Shown: positions 10,702-21,104, counted from the first letter of the stretch. The stretch: DNA of 64,000 bases from Pseudo-nitzschia pungens (GCA_037355855.1 CM074766.1:930001-994000); one strand, 5' to 3'. Program-made: numbers and translations. The notes: generated by a model not told the origin, from the sequence alone.

Positions 10702-12387
10702 ATGGCACTTTCCTGCATCTTCAGACCTTCACCATGCTGTCCTCGGCGCATAGTCCATCTCTCACAAATTGATTCCGGATCAACCAAAACCGAAACCCAA
10801 AAATCAAGAGCTTTTTCAACGCCTACAATGGATTTCAATCTCGACTATTCTTCACCATGGATCATCGGCACCATCCTCATCGGTGCCTTTGGCTTCTTTT
10901 TCAACAGAGCTTGGACGGAATGGAACAATTCGTTCTCGGGAAAGAGAGTCAAGCGGAACAACTCGATCTGCCAGTCGAAGTTACCACCTCCAAAAACGAC
11001 TTGGTGAGTAGAGTAGCCAATCCAAGAGCTCGACGATCAAGCCGAAATCTTGCGCCCAGCAACCTTTCTCTCAAACATTTTTTTGTTCCTGCTTTCTGTT
11101 TCCCGGTGCAGCTTCTCTCTGCAAAAGAAAGACATCCTGGAAAAAGCCGAGCTCCACCCCGAAACATTCGAATCGTGTGAAATGATGGGCCTCGTGGAGG
11201 AGAAACAACGAAACAAAGGGATGGAGCACAAGAGGAAAATCGAGCACCAGCACGGCAAGCGCGTTTCCTTTTCCGGGGGACCCGACAAGAGCACCGATAT
11301 CGCAAGCAAACTAAACATGGATCACATCCACATGAACTTCTTGGATTTTCTTTGGGGAAGCTTGCTCATCGGTCCGATGGCCCTGCTCCTATGGAAGACG
11401 GGCACCCTCTGGCTGTCACTTCGCACGCTCATGGCCAAGTGGGGCATCATAACGGTCCAGAAATGTGACGTGGATGCCATGGTCGCAACCTTGTGCCTCG
11501 AGCAGAGTCAAGTGATTCATTATTTCACCCAGAGCAAACCAGGTAGCAAGGACGGCAACATTGCCGGGTTCTTTTTCAACAGCTTCCCCTACGTTGACAA
11601 CGACTGCAACTTCAAGGTAGCCGACCTCTTTGTGGTCAGAATCAATCTCAATACCAAGCGATTTGTCAGTGCGACAATGGACAAGGAGGAAATCACCGCA
11701 AAAGAAGCACTCATTCTCTTGTGGTTCAACACGATCGCTGCCCAGCACGTCAAGCTCCACGCCATGGCAAATTGGGGGGTCAACAACTGCGCCGATATGA
11801 AACAGAAGAACCCCTTCTTCTACCAAAACAGCGTCGTCACCATCCTGTACAACTACTTTGGATACACCTGCTTCTCGAGCTTTATGGAAACCTGGGAGAA
11901 GCAGGGGCTCCTGTCCGAAGGCTGGATCTCGAAGCAGCCGTTGATCCAGAGCTTCGATCACGGCATCGAGAGTGGCGTGGTCCAACACCCCAACATCACC
12001 GAGCTCCTTCCCTACTCCCGATTTGTAAAGTTCATCGTGAAGGTCCGCTCCGTCTTTCTAAAGGAATTCGCCGACCACAAGCATCTGTTTCCCGGGGTCG
12101 ACGGAGAGGCCTTTTTTGTCGGCACCGTCATGCACTCGCTCGATCACACCCTGATGGAATGGAACATGGTGGATCCTCTCTGGCTGGACGTCGATGATCC
12201 CAAGTTTGGAAAGATGGCAGAAATCGGCCGCATCGTGCGCGCCGGCTTTGTCGAGGACGTGCCGTTCTTGTATTTCCAAAAGCGCTTCAAGGGGTCGAAG
12301 CATCCCTTTTACAAGGCGGTGTACGAAAAGGCCGCGAGGGTCGATCGCGAACTCGCCGACAACATGGATACATGCATCATCAAGTAA
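10702..12387 (+). CDS. membrane-anchored protein of unknown family, two exons
   Basis: Exon 1 ends at 11003 and exon 2 starts at 11112. The intron has donor GTGAGT and acceptor GGTGCAG, is 108 bp long, and joins in phase (TG+C makes Cys). In-frame ATGs lie at 10702 and 10828; the second (MDFNLDYSSPWII) starts directly before a hydrophobic segment, IIGTILIGAFGFFF, and is my preferred start. A second hydrophobic stretch follows (FLWGSLLIGPMALLLW), so two membrane spans or a hairpin anchor. The rest is soluble-looking and well formed, with conserved-looking patches FFVGTVMHSLDHTL and VPFLYFQKRFKG near the C-terminus. An alternative frame of exon 1 also looks protein-like, so exon 1 is less sure than exon 2. 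I do not recognise the family. Confidence 0.72.
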
Positions 12388-13089
12388 TAACAACGAGGCG
12401 AGAAAGGAAGGCAACACCGTCCTCGAGCTCCCCCCGCCAGAAGGCGCATCCTTTTCATTATTGGTTTGGCCGGATCGTGAATGCCGGTCCAATTTTGGCA
12501 CTTCCACAAAACGGATCTGCGAGACCGCGGGAATGTGTAGGACGGACCGGCGACAAACGAAGCATAGATGCTCCACGGTTAGGCAGGAACACGAATACAT
12601 TTTGCACACATTTTGACAGAATGAGGAACAGACCCGCACTTACCATGAGTACCAATGTCATCTCGGATATGGTCACAAAAGAGCCGAGTTCCAAGTATCA
12701 TGACTGTTTTCGTAACCCATTCAAAACTGAGTGTACATATACTATATAATAGAAAATTCATTTGATCATAACAAAACCTCAATCTGCCTATTCATCATTG
12801 ATTGAGTGACGTGAGATATGACCGATCTCTGGTTTCAACATCCGTTTCGCAGCAACTCGGAGATGATTTGTGGTCTCGTCCTCTTTGGATGCTCGATACA
12901 CCAAACACAAACAAAACCGATGTATCGAGTGACTCTAGATGGACGATAGTACAACACGTTGCGTCGTTGCGGATCGAGAAACAGCAGCAAGAGCTACGAG
13001 ATGGACCGAGTTTCGTTGATTTGAATGGTGACGCAGCAAGGTATTCCCGGCATTCATTCTCTCCCGAGTCAGAAGTTGCACCGTTTCAT
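12388..13089. other. intergenic between convergent genes
   Basis: No gene seen. This is the 3' flank of the two-exon membrane protein and of the minus-strand gene that ends at 13090. Short open frames on both strands lack any recognisable motif. Confidence 0.5.
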
Positions 13090-14070
13090 TCATCGTTCCT
13101 CTTGGTCGCAGGAGGTAGTGCAAGAGTGCACCTCGATGCCATCCGAGGGGCAATACTTTCGAAACCTGCGGCTCGGTTGGCTTGCTGGCAGCATCGGATA
13201 TCGCGACGCCTTTCGTTTCTTGTTGTTTTTGTTGTTGTCTCGGATCCTGCAGTTCTTGCTGTGGCTTGCAATGCCGTTGCCATTGGCATCGGTTTCCGTC
13301 CCGAGGGGTTCTCTCGCATCCGCATCCGCATCCGCATCCGCGTCCGCATCCGCAAGCGTGGTCAGCGCCGAGAACGACGAGGCGGGCGTGGTTGCGATTT
13401 CGATTTCGATCACGGCCGGGGGAGGCTTCCTCCGAGCGTCCCGAAAGTCCCTCATCTCTTCCTCCGCTGCGATCCCGTGCATCCGCGAAATCACCTCTTG
13501 CCGCAGCACCGTGTTCCCGCACCACCGCTCGGCGATCCCGGTCGCCTTCATTGCCTCCGCCACCGTGTAGCTCGGATTCGTGATCCTGGCGTGCCGAAGA
13601 ATGATGATGGCGCTCTCGATTTGCCGGAAGCGTCGCGGGGTCCGTTTCGTCGGCGGAAAGAACGGCGTCGACGACGACGAGGACGACGACGCCGCCCCGA
13701 ACGTCTCGTCCCCCGCGGAGGAATGGTCGTTCTCCTCCTCCTCCTCCGCTGCCAACCGCTCCCGCTCTCTCCCGCGCTCTTCGCTAGCCGCCATCATCTT
13801 GTTCACTTCCTCGACCACCTTTCGCTGGAGCGATTCTCTCTCGCAATCCTTTTCGCAGAAGCCACCATTTTTCATCGACCTCGCGAGATCTTCCGCCGTG
13901 GCGCTCTTGCGCGTGTTTCGGTCCGTGTAATAGGAGATGGCGGAGAACCAGATTCGTTTCCACTCGGGTATTGCTGGGTCGGTGATGGACACCTCGCCGC
14001 GTGGTGTGGTTGCCACAACGGCCGAGCTTTGTTGCGACGCGAGCGCCGTGCTCTCTTCTTGCTGGTTCAT
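13090..14070 (-). CDS. unknown protein with a duplicated helical (HTH-like) module (326 aa)
   Basis: One frame with ATG at 14070. Two regions resemble each other: residues about 36-95 (WKRIWFSAISYYTDRNTRKS, then EDLARSMKNGG) and about 145-200 (IESAIIILRHARITNPSYTV, then AEAMKATGI). The second has the layout of the short helix-turn-helix units frequent in diatom Psq-like or transposase-derived proteins, so DNA binding is possible but unproven. Between them are an acidic run and a serine tract. Near residue 250 there is an (Ala-Asp)n run encoded by a GCATCC hexamer repeat (about 13317-13360). The opposite strand is open across the region, but its product is mostly Arg-Ile repeats, so I reject it. 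Confidence 0.75.
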   Translation of the reverse strand: MNQQEESTALASQQSSAVVATTPRGEVSITDPAIPEWKRIWFSAISYYTDRNTRKSATAEDLARSMKNGGFCEKDCERESLQRKVVEEVNKMMAASEERGRERERLAAEEEEENDHSSAGDETFGAASSSSSSSTPFFPPTKRTPRRFRQIESAIIILRHARITNPSYTVAEAMKATGIAERWCGNTVLRQEVISRMHGIAAEEEMRDFRDARRKPPPAVIEIEIATTPASSFSALTTLADADADADADADAREPLGTETDANGNGIASHSKNCRIRDNNKNNKKRKASRYPMLPASQPSRRFRKYCPSDGIEVHSCTTSCDQEER

Positions 14071-14819
14071 CGGCTATTCGGTTCCTGGCGCGAGGTATGT
14101 ACGCTATTTGTGGTTTTCATTCACAATCATAGTAATAAGAATAATGCAACACGAAATGAGTACGGTAAGGATGTCATTGTGAATTGACTAACTTACCTAC
14201 ACCTAAGTTACGGTACATGTACGTGTCGAAGCTTGCGTGTCTTCATGTCTCTGCACGAAGGATTACTATTATCTCATCTGGGTTCGTATGCAATAAATAC
14301 GAAGCAGATCACAGGGCAGGAGAACATCCAGCAACGGGTGATACTGTAATCCAAAAGCGAGATCATGTAGTTGTTCTTTTAGAAGAACACTTTAAGGTTC
14401 TAAGGTTCTATTGGTTAATTCTCGACATTTTGGTTTGTAATTCTGCTGTTCCATTATCATAAAGAAGATGAGAACTACTCGTAGTGGTAACCTTATGATA
14501 GTATACCGTATATTACTTCGTATTATGCAATTTTTATCAGCTGCCCTAAACTCGCTAGTAAAGGACATTAATTAAAAAGTCGTGGAGGGCAGGTGGAGGG
14601 GACAGCTGATAAGAATTAAGTAGTATAATATCAATACGAAGTAGTACCGGTACTAGTAGTATGTATGAAAGAATGTGCGTGCCGTTCGTAGGGAAGTTCC
14701 GCAAATGCCACCTTACCGGTAAGGTTTTAGCTACGACGCTCCTTGTACGCAACATGGGGATTTGGAATGGGTTTGCACTGCCAGTTAAATCCCTCATCTG
14801 ATATCGTTGGACACTCCGC
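14071..14819. other. intergenic
   Basis: No gene seen. Contains the palindromic motif CCTTACCGGTAAGG near 14711 and GTACCGGTACTAG near 14647. Serves as spacer between divergent transcription units (13090-14070 minus, 14950-15651 plus). Confidence 0.5.
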
Positions 14820-14828
14820 AATCTACCA

Positions 14829-14858
14829 ACAACAACCTCAACTGCAGCAACAAGAACT

Positions 14859-14896
<38 letters not shown>

Positions 14897-14948
14897 GACA
14901 ACAGCAACAGCAACAGCAACAGCAACGACAACAGCAACGACAACAACC
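14829..14948. repeat. CAA/CAG microsatellite
   Basis: An almost pure run of CAACAG units ends two bases before the preferred ATG of the DOPA-dioxygenase-like gene. If translation began upstream it would encode polyglutamine, but no upstream ATG leads cleanly into it, so it is more likely 5' leader. Confidence 0.85.
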
Positions 14949-14949
14949 C

Positions 14950-15651
14950 ATGGACACTTTGTTTTTCCTGGCAGCGATAATCCTCGCGACGCTCCTTGCC
15001 TGCGTCCCACCAACTGCGGCCTTCGCAAGGACTTCGTCCACTGCAACCATAATGCCACGAGGATTGCACAAATGCGTACGAATCGCTATCGTGACGGCAC
15101 AGCGACAACCACGGTTGCAGTTCCGGGCGCAGGCAGAGCCCAAGGCAAACGACGGGGGTGGCGCTCGCGACAGCGATCCAAACGACGAATACGAATGCGA
15201 CGACAACGATGGCCTCCCCTACCGATTGAAGCGCCGCAATCCCTACGACGTGCACGTGTACTACGACGGAGACGAGGAGCGCGCCGCTGCCATGGCGCTC
15301 CGCTCCAAGCTCCGGGAAAGGTTTGGGGACTGGATGCGGTTTTATCCCCCCCGCGACGCTCCGATCGGGCCCCACCCCCTCCCCATGTGGGAGGCGGACT
15401 TTGGATCCTACGGGAATCGGCACCGGTGGAGGGAGGTCCGGGATTTTTTGGTGAGCGAGAACGCGGTTGCCGTTGCCGGTGCCGGTGCCGGTGCCGCGGA
15501 AAAAGAACAACCGCAACCGCAACTCCTGTCCATTCTGATCCACCCGCACTCGACGGACGGGGACTATGCCGACCACACCCGGAACGCCTTTTGGACCGGA
15601 AGGGTTCTCGATCTCAGGATCGGTGGGTGGGACCAATCGTTCCGCGGGTAA
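14950..15651 (+). CDS. DOPA 4,5-dioxygenase-like protein with plastid-type presequence (233 aa)
   Basis: The domain from about residue 95 matches the DOPA dioxygenase family: NPYDVHVYYDG near the start, IGPHPLPMWEADFG in the middle and SILIHPHSTDGDYADHT toward the end. The three His-bearing motifs (DVHVYY, GPHPLP, LIHPHS) are the expected metal site. Fungal and plant members open the ring of DOPA; the bacterial and algal relatives have unknown substrates. ATG 14950 begins a hydrophobic signal (TLFFLAAIILATLLACVPPT) followed by AAFARTSSTA, which fits the diatom ASAFAP plastid-import signal with Phe after the cut. Import to the plastid is thus inferred. A GAGAGA insertion (AVAGAGAGAAEKE) lies before the last motif. 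The frame is intact. Confidence 0.85.
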   Translation: MDTLFFLAAIILATLLACVPPTAAFARTSSTATIMPRGLHKCVRIAIVTAQRQPRLQFRAQAEPKANDGGGARDSDPNDEYECDDNDGLPYRLKRRNPYDVHVYYDGDEERAAAMALRSKLRERFGDWMRFYPPRDAPIGPHPLPMWEADFGSYGNRHRWREVRDFLVSENAVAVAGAGAGAAEKEQPQPQLLSILIHPHSTDGDYADHTRNAFWTGRVLDLRIGGWDQSFRG

Positions 15652-15774
15652 CCACAACGAGCCCCCTTCCCCGGAATCTTGGCTCGACACTGCGCAACCG
15701 AGGAGCACCTGGTGGAAAACTCGGATGCAAAGTCTTCCTAAGGAAAAAAAAAAACAATATCGCTGCCGTTGCCC
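15652..15774. other. 3' flank of the dioxygenase gene
   Basis: No gene; an A-run at about 15743-15754 precedes the rRNA fragment. Confidence 0.5.
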
Positions 15775-15828
15775 CATCGCAATTGTTGATCTTGAACGAG
15801 GAATTCCTACAAGCAAACGCGGATCATT
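15775..15828 (+). pseudogene. 18S rRNA fragment A (about 54 bp)
   Basis: TTGATCTTGAACGAGGAATT and its flanks match the near-universal eukaryotic 18S rRNA segment that lies just upstream of the TGATTACGTCCC segment. Differences from the usual sequence (CCTACAAGCAAACGCGGATC for CCTAGTAAACGCAGATC) include a small insertion. Neither flank looks like 18S. In an intact gene this piece would sit about ten bases before fragment B. Confidence 0.8.
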
Positions 15829-17330
15829 GGAATCCCCCACCGAGTCTCCGAGTCGGGGGCATCACCAACAATTCGGGCAACAGGAAGGTGGAGAAGAGGG
15901 CGAATATTTCAATGAGGCTTGAGAGCATTCCGGGCCGCACGGGTTGGCACCCGGGTTTTCTCGCACCTTTCGAGGAGCACCAGGCGTCGGATTTGCTGCG
16001 CGGCACAATCCATTGCCACGACACACACAGTGGACACAACAAGGCCTTCTTTCGAAGAGCGATACTTCTTGTGTCAACGCAAGACGCACTCCGAAAGAAG
16101 AAACAAAAACACAGCCGTGGTTTCGAATTCGAGAGTGGTCTTCGCTGCGATTGCGATTGCCTTAGATTGCTTTCATGATTTTTACCTGCAGTTCCATCCG
16201 CAACTTTGTTAATGTCTGGTACTGCGGTGGGTACATGACTGGCGGTTGAAAACCCGCCACCGCCGCTACCGTTCGCTGATGTTGCCGATGTTGCCGACAT
16301 CCTCCGCGAAAACACCCGACCCGCAATTCTGCAACGCGTGCCTGCACACGCTGGCCAAGTGCGCGAGGCACCATCCAGAAGTTCCCGAGCTGGTCGAATC
16401 GAATCGAATCGAATCGAATCGAATCGAATCGATCGTGCGGGAATCAAGAAAAAAATGGCCAAAAGGCCGATGGGTCAAGCACCGCTCGCTGTGAAGGAAG
16501 GGAGGATCTTTCGTCACGGTTTCTTTGTTGAAAATCAAATCAACGGTGTCGGCAGGAGGGACCGCAGCGGTGTCCTCGACGATTGGTTTTTGGAGGATTT
16601 TCCGTCCAATGCCCAAACAAGGAGCTGCAATGTCCGCGTATCGCTTGCTGTCCAAATCGTTTTCGAAATTGCGACCTCCACGAGACGTTGAGTATCGTCC
16701 TTCGACCGGAGAAGCCCAGCTTTTAAATCCTTCTCGTCCTTCGACATCAGCAAAGGTTTTGAGAGTCGTCCACAAAAGCTGACGACATCCGATTTGCATT
16801 TCTTTTGGGGCGGAGTGCCAAACGCCTGCGCGAGGATGGCGTCTTGTGCGTGCACCGCGCCGGAACACAAAGTGGCGAACAAGAACATCGTGTCGATCCC
16901 TCCCCCACGATCAATGCGCTTCATACCCCATTGTATGAACCTGCCCACACTGATGGACTGGATAGATTTGAACTGGACCCCCAGACCAGCGATCTCTATT
17001 GTCAGCCTGCCACAGCTTTACGTCTTTTCGGAGAAGAGAGTCCCGACTACTGAGAGGAAACACTGAACAAAGTTCGCCCTTGATACACTCTCCCCTCCAC
17101 TGTGATCGGAAACGACTTTTTACCCAGCAGTCCTCCTTTCTTGTGCGTCACAATACCGCAATTTGGACAGCGACGTTTGTTTGAAGTATTTTTCATAATT
17201 GCTCGGTGATGAGATTGATGCAGCGAAGCCCCGTCGTTTCTTCCACAGATTTTGGATCCTCGATTGATTGCTTTCTCTGCTCGGCATACCTTTCTCTAGA
17301 AAGATAGCTTGCCGTGTGGGAAGGCAACGA
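15829..17330. other. 1.5-kb spacer between the two 18S fragments
   Basis: Holds a GAATC pentamer run (16395-16431) and pieces of minus-strand reading frame. One piece (16948 down to 16535) has a signal-like start (MFLFATLCSGAVHAQD). Another (about 16280-16190) encodes FQPPVMYPPQYQTLTKLRME before a donor-like CAG/GTAAAA. They do not join into one gene that I can defend; they may be a decayed or intron-split gene. Confidence 0.4.
16395..16431. repeat. pentanucleotide repeat (GAATC)n
   Basis: Seven to eight exact copies of GAATC (TCGAA) in a row. Confidence 0.95.
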
Positions 17331-17331
17331 C

Positions 17332-17516
17332 TGATTACGTCCCTCCCCTTTGTACACACCGCCCGTCGCACCTACCAACTGAATGGTCCGGTGAAGCCTC
17401 GGGATTGTGATTAGATTCCTTTGTTGGAAGTTTGTCACGAGAACTTGTCCAAACCTTATCATTATTTATTTGAAGGTGAAGTCGTAACGAGGTTTCCGTA
17501 GGTGAACCTGCGGAGG
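17332..17516 (+). pseudogene. 18S rRNA fragment B: 3' end of the gene (about 185 bp)
   Basis: TGATTACGTCCCT, TTTGTACACACCGCCCGTCG, GAATGGTCCGGTGAAGCCTC, CTTTGTTGGAAG, CACGAGAACTTG and GTTTCCGTAGGTGAACCTGC follow in the order of the 18S 3' end, stopping close to the true mature terminus. Departures from the conserved sequence include CGTAACGAGG for CGTAACAAGG, CCCTCCCC for CCCTGCCC, and ATTTATTTGAAGG for ATTTAGAGGAAGG, the last with an insertion. The decoding-site segment is altered, so this is a relic copy and not a working gene. No ITS1 or 5.8S is seen after it. Confidence 0.93.
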
Positions 17517-18364
17517 AGCGCTACAAAGCCACGAATCGGAATGGCAAATGAAAATGGCAATGGCAACGACGTCGACACCATGGCCGTATTGGGCTACGAG
17601 GTCGACCACGTGCGGGTCGATCCCGAACCGCCAGGGTGCGAGCGAGGCTTCGTGCTGCTACAAGAGACTGGGACGTACCATAATGTGCGAAAAGGAACCA
17701 GGGGTTTGGTTTCTGGTCAACATCGATTCGTGCTTGAGGATGGAAAACATTCAAGGAAAGATTCTTTCGCATTCCCGTCATCTTCTCCAACCGAAAAACC
17801 ACAGAAGTATCATAAAAGACTTGACTCGAATTCCCCATCTGAACAACCCCTAGTCGCAGAATCCGTCTCGCGAGGAGTTGTCAGGGGCAGTGTCGGCTGA
17901 AAGAGAGCCTTCCGCGGGACATGGGAGGGAAGTTCCGTGATGCTGCTGCCGCTGTGGTTGCCGCTCAGGTAAAAATTGGACTTATGAGGTATGATTAAGA
18001 ATGGTCTTCTTGTGCTACTAGTATACTAATTGAGTCTTGAGATACAGTTACAAATGGAAATAAAACTAACAGCAAAACCAGCAGGGAAGATTCAGCTCCG
18101 CAAATCCAAATCAGCAGAGAGAAGGAAGCCGCAAGAGAGGCGAGTTGATTGGACTCGATCCAAGAGGCGGAATCCGCGAGAGACGCGAGTTGATTGGACT
18201 TGAACCGAAGCCACCTAGTAGTGTTAGTGTTTCAGCATCTCAATCAATCAACGATTTATTGTGCAAACGAAACAACCAGGCAATCATGCATGCAACCACG
18301 CGATCCAGAGAGAATCATATAGATTTCCAGACGCTGACATTTGGAATACGTGTAGAACATAGCG
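17517..18364. other. no clear gene; short frame after the rRNA relic
   Basis: A plus-strand frame from ATG 17541 to 17900 (MANENGNGNDVDTMAVLGYE...) is open for 119 codons, with plausible but unrecognised composition. I keep it as a weak candidate only. The remainder has a repeated segment GAGAGGCGAGTTGATTGGAC near 18140 and 18183. Confidence 0.3.
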
Positions 18365-18534
18365 GCAGCAACTAAAAAATACAACCCTTATCCAGCGAAT
18401 ATTTGAGAAGTACGACGTTTGCGGGAGCGGCACGCTGTCAGTCGAGGAGGCTCAATCCCTGTTCATCGATCTGTCGCGAAGCATCCGGGTGTCGACAAAC
18501 CGTTTGTTTTGGAACGTTCGTTCTCCCGTGGTGT
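18365..18534 (+). pseudogene. EF-hand fragment
   Basis: One frame reads LIQRIFEKYDVCGSGTLSVE and onward (EAQSLFIDLSRSIR). This is one EF-hand helix-loop-helix: the loop D-V-C-G-S-G-T-L-S-V-E-E has the expected Asp1, Gly6, hydrophobic 8 and Glu12, with an unusual Cys at position 3. It begins after a stop and an acceptor-like GGCAG, and ends at a TAA 50 codons later. There is no ATG and no partner EF-hand nearby. An exon of a gene I cannot complete, or a relic. Confidence 0.5.
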
Positions 18535-19340
18535 AAGCGCAAGAGGTTCCGACGGAGAAGACGACGACGACGTCGAAGAGCAACTGACAATCATGCGGTC
18601 CCCGACTTTAATTCCCCGCCAGCTGGGGGTCCTGCTGGTGGCGGAGGAGTGGCCAGCCCTGTAGCGGGCGGCCACCCGGGAACTCGGACTCTTATTAGAG
18701 CCACCTTGTGAGAGGAAAGTTTATCGTTTTCGTCGTTGTCGCCATCATGATTCAAAATTATACCAGCCAGACTCATCGGGGAAATACTTTGCGACAAATT
18801 TGGGACTAGTTGCGTCAGACGGTTTTCAAGAACCCAACAACCGATCGATTCAGATGCAAACGTGACAATGAGAATAGGAAACTCGTAAAATTCAAAATTT
18901 CGTGCAGTTAATGAAAGTCTGTGGTGGCTGCACATCTGAAACAAACAAACAAACAAAATTTGCGTCTACCGGTCAGGAGTCTTGAGACGAATTTCCTCAC
19001 CAAGTGTGAAGGTCACTGAGCTAAACCAGCTCGTTGCATCGCAAAGCGAATTTTACAACAATATACGAAGTTGTTTTCATTGCAACTGCACCTCAATTGC
19101 AAACCGATCCGCACCTCTATCGCGTCAACCGATCCGCACCTCTATCGCGTCAACCGATCCGCACCTCTATTGCAAACTGATCCGCCAGGAATAATCGCCG
19201 CTGGAGTATTTTTCTTAATTGGACACCGGATCTTCAGAACAATTGGTACCTACTCACCAGTCTCTTTCAGCACCAGACTGCTGCTGCTACTGCTGTTACT
19301 GCATGATGAAGAAAACTGAGGATAATTCCTACTGGTCCAC
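18535..19340. other. intergenic with three 25-bp units
   Basis: No gene seen. CGATCCGCACCTCTATCGCG followed by TCAAC is repeated about three times at 19108-19175, the left outpost of the minisatellite that follows. Confidence 0.6.
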
Positions 19341-20079
19341 GGCACCTCTATCCCGTCAACCGATCTGCTCCTCTATCGAAAACCGATCCGCACCTCTGTC
19401 GCAATCCAATCCGCACCTCTATCGTAATCCGATCCGCACCTCCATGGCAATCCAATCTGCACCTCTATCGCAATCCGATCCGCACCTCTATGGCAAACCT
19501 ATCCGCACGTCCATGGCAATCCAATCCGCACCTCTATCGTAATCCGATCCGCACCTCCATGGCAATCCAATCTGCACCTCTATCGCAATCCGATCCGCAC
19601 CTCTATTGCAATCCGATCCATACCTCTTTGGCAATCCAATCCGCACCTCTATGGCAAACCTATCTGCACGTCCATGGCAATCCAATCCGCACCTCTATGG
19701 CGATCCGATCCGCACCTCTATTGCAATCCGATCCGCACCTCTATGGCAAACCTATCCGCACCTCTATGGCGATCCGATCCGCACCTCTATTGCAATCTGA
19801 TCCGCACCTCTATTCCAATCCGATCCATACCTCTATGGCAATCCAATCCGCACCTCCATGGCAATCCAATCCGCACCTCTGTGGCAATCCGATCCGCACC
19901 TCTATGGCAATCGGATCTGCACCTCTGTGGCAATCCGATCCGCACCTCTATGGCGATCCGATCCGCACCTCTATGGCAAACCGATCCGCACCTCTATGGC
20001 AATCCGATCCGCACCTCTATTGCAATCCGATCCGCACCTCTATTGCAATCCGATCCGCACCTCTATGGCAATCCGAAAC
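19341..20079. repeat. 23-bp minisatellite, about 30 copies
   Basis: The unit is CGATCCGCACCTCTATGGCA plus ATC, with common swaps (Cca/Tat, GGC/TGC/CGC, CCGATC/CCAATC). As 23 is not a multiple of three, each plus-strand frame cycles through the same 23-residue peptide (NPIRTSMAI, QSAPLWQ, SDPHLYG), and none contains a stop. The long open frames here are therefore a by-product of the repeat and I do not call a gene. Confidence 0.95.
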
Positions 20080-20378
20080 CGATCAACATCAGCAGCCTTT
20101 ATCACTGGATGCGGCCGGATGATTCGAAAGTCTATACCAAAAGGGCATGTTGTGTTTGAATTTGTCCGTATCGAATCAACCGGGGAATCGAGCAAAACGC
20201 TATCGGATTCACCACGCAACCAATAATATTTTTGTTGTTGTTGATTTTGATTTTGAGATGTGTTCCGTATGACAGCTCAAGCGAGTTGCGCCCTGCGAAC
20301 TGACTGGATCGAACGATCGATTGTACTGACAAGAATGGCATGCATCATTTTTGTTTCAATTTCTGGAACTATCAATCT

Positions 20379-21104
20379 TCACCCATTCCAATTGAGAAGC
20401 ATCGCCATGCCCATTTGCAAAAAAAGGGCAATATTCAGTAGAAGTTCATACTCGTAGTCAACAAGATACACGTAGTTACTATCGGGGAACTCCAAACATC
20501 TTCCTAATTGAATCCTTCGATAAGAATCGATTCTTTTGGTACTGAGATCTGATGACTTCTTCGTCGCCGCACGGAACACAGCCCTTCCAGTGGGATATGT
20601 CCTCGTCTTTGCACATGGCATATCATGGCCCTCAAAAGATGATCCTTCTCCAGCCATTTCCCAACTCTTCGGAATGAAGATTGCTGTGCAATTTTCCATC
20701 GCCCCCGGAGATCCAATCTCACACCGGACGAACGCGCACGCCAAAACCGCGGTCGCAATCGAGAACGAAACGCACGAAACACCCGTTTGCGCAAAAAGGC
20801 TCATGTCGAAGAACCCGAAGCCACTCTGTCCGCCTTGGTCACACGGAGAGATTCCTCCGAATTGGAAAAATGGAACGTGATGACCCACCTCGTTCCGCCG
20901 CAGATGACTTTTGATTGAATTTTGTCTGCTCTCAGCATTGCTGGTGCCGTCAGGTATTTTCATTGCTTTTCCGTTTAAACGAGAGATAGAGAGACCGAGT
21001 CCGGTGTTGTCGTTTGAAAGCATGTTGCTCTTTCTTGATGGTGGTGTGCGTTTCAACCAATGGTGGTGACGTCTCTCGAGCTGTAAGAAAGCTCGCAGCA
21101 CCAT
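20379..21104 (-). CDS. putative multi-span membrane protein, possibly truncated (241 aa)
   Basis: ATG at 21104. The centre (about residues 80-140) reads GGISPCDQGGQSGFGFFDMS, then SLFAQTGVSCVSFSIATAVL, then FVRCEIG. That layout, a hydrophobic helix ending in a charged FVRCEIG turn, resembles a large diatom family of small membrane proteins of unknown function, which I recall only in outline. A second hydrophobic stretch (LLLNIALFLQMGMAMLL) is at the C-terminus. Family members as I remember them are longer, so this copy may lack its C-terminal half or have introns I missed. The first 70 residues are unremarkable. Confidence 0.45.
   Translation of the reverse strand: MVLRAFLQLERRHHHWLKRTPPSRKSNMLSNDNTGLGLSISRLNGKAMKIPDGTSNAESRQNSIKSHLRRNEVGHHVPFFQFGGISPCDQGGQSGFGFFDMSLFAQTGVSCVSFSIATAVLACAFVRCEIGSPGAMENCTAIFIPKSWEMAGEGSSFEGHDMPCAKTRTYPTGRAVFRAATKKSSDLSTKRIDSYRRIQLGRCLEFPDSNYVYLVDYEYELLLNIALFLQMGMAMLLNWNG

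Noticed and set aside
12802..14187. Plus-strand open frame of 461 codons
   Set aside because: It is the reverse of the minus-strand gene at 13090-14070; its product is Arg/Ile repeat and low complexity, and the minus strand has the ATG and motif structure.
19490..20159. Parallel open frames of 100-210 codons in the 23-bp repeat
   Set aside because: The repeat has no stop in any plus frame, so openness is automatic; no start context, no unique sequence.
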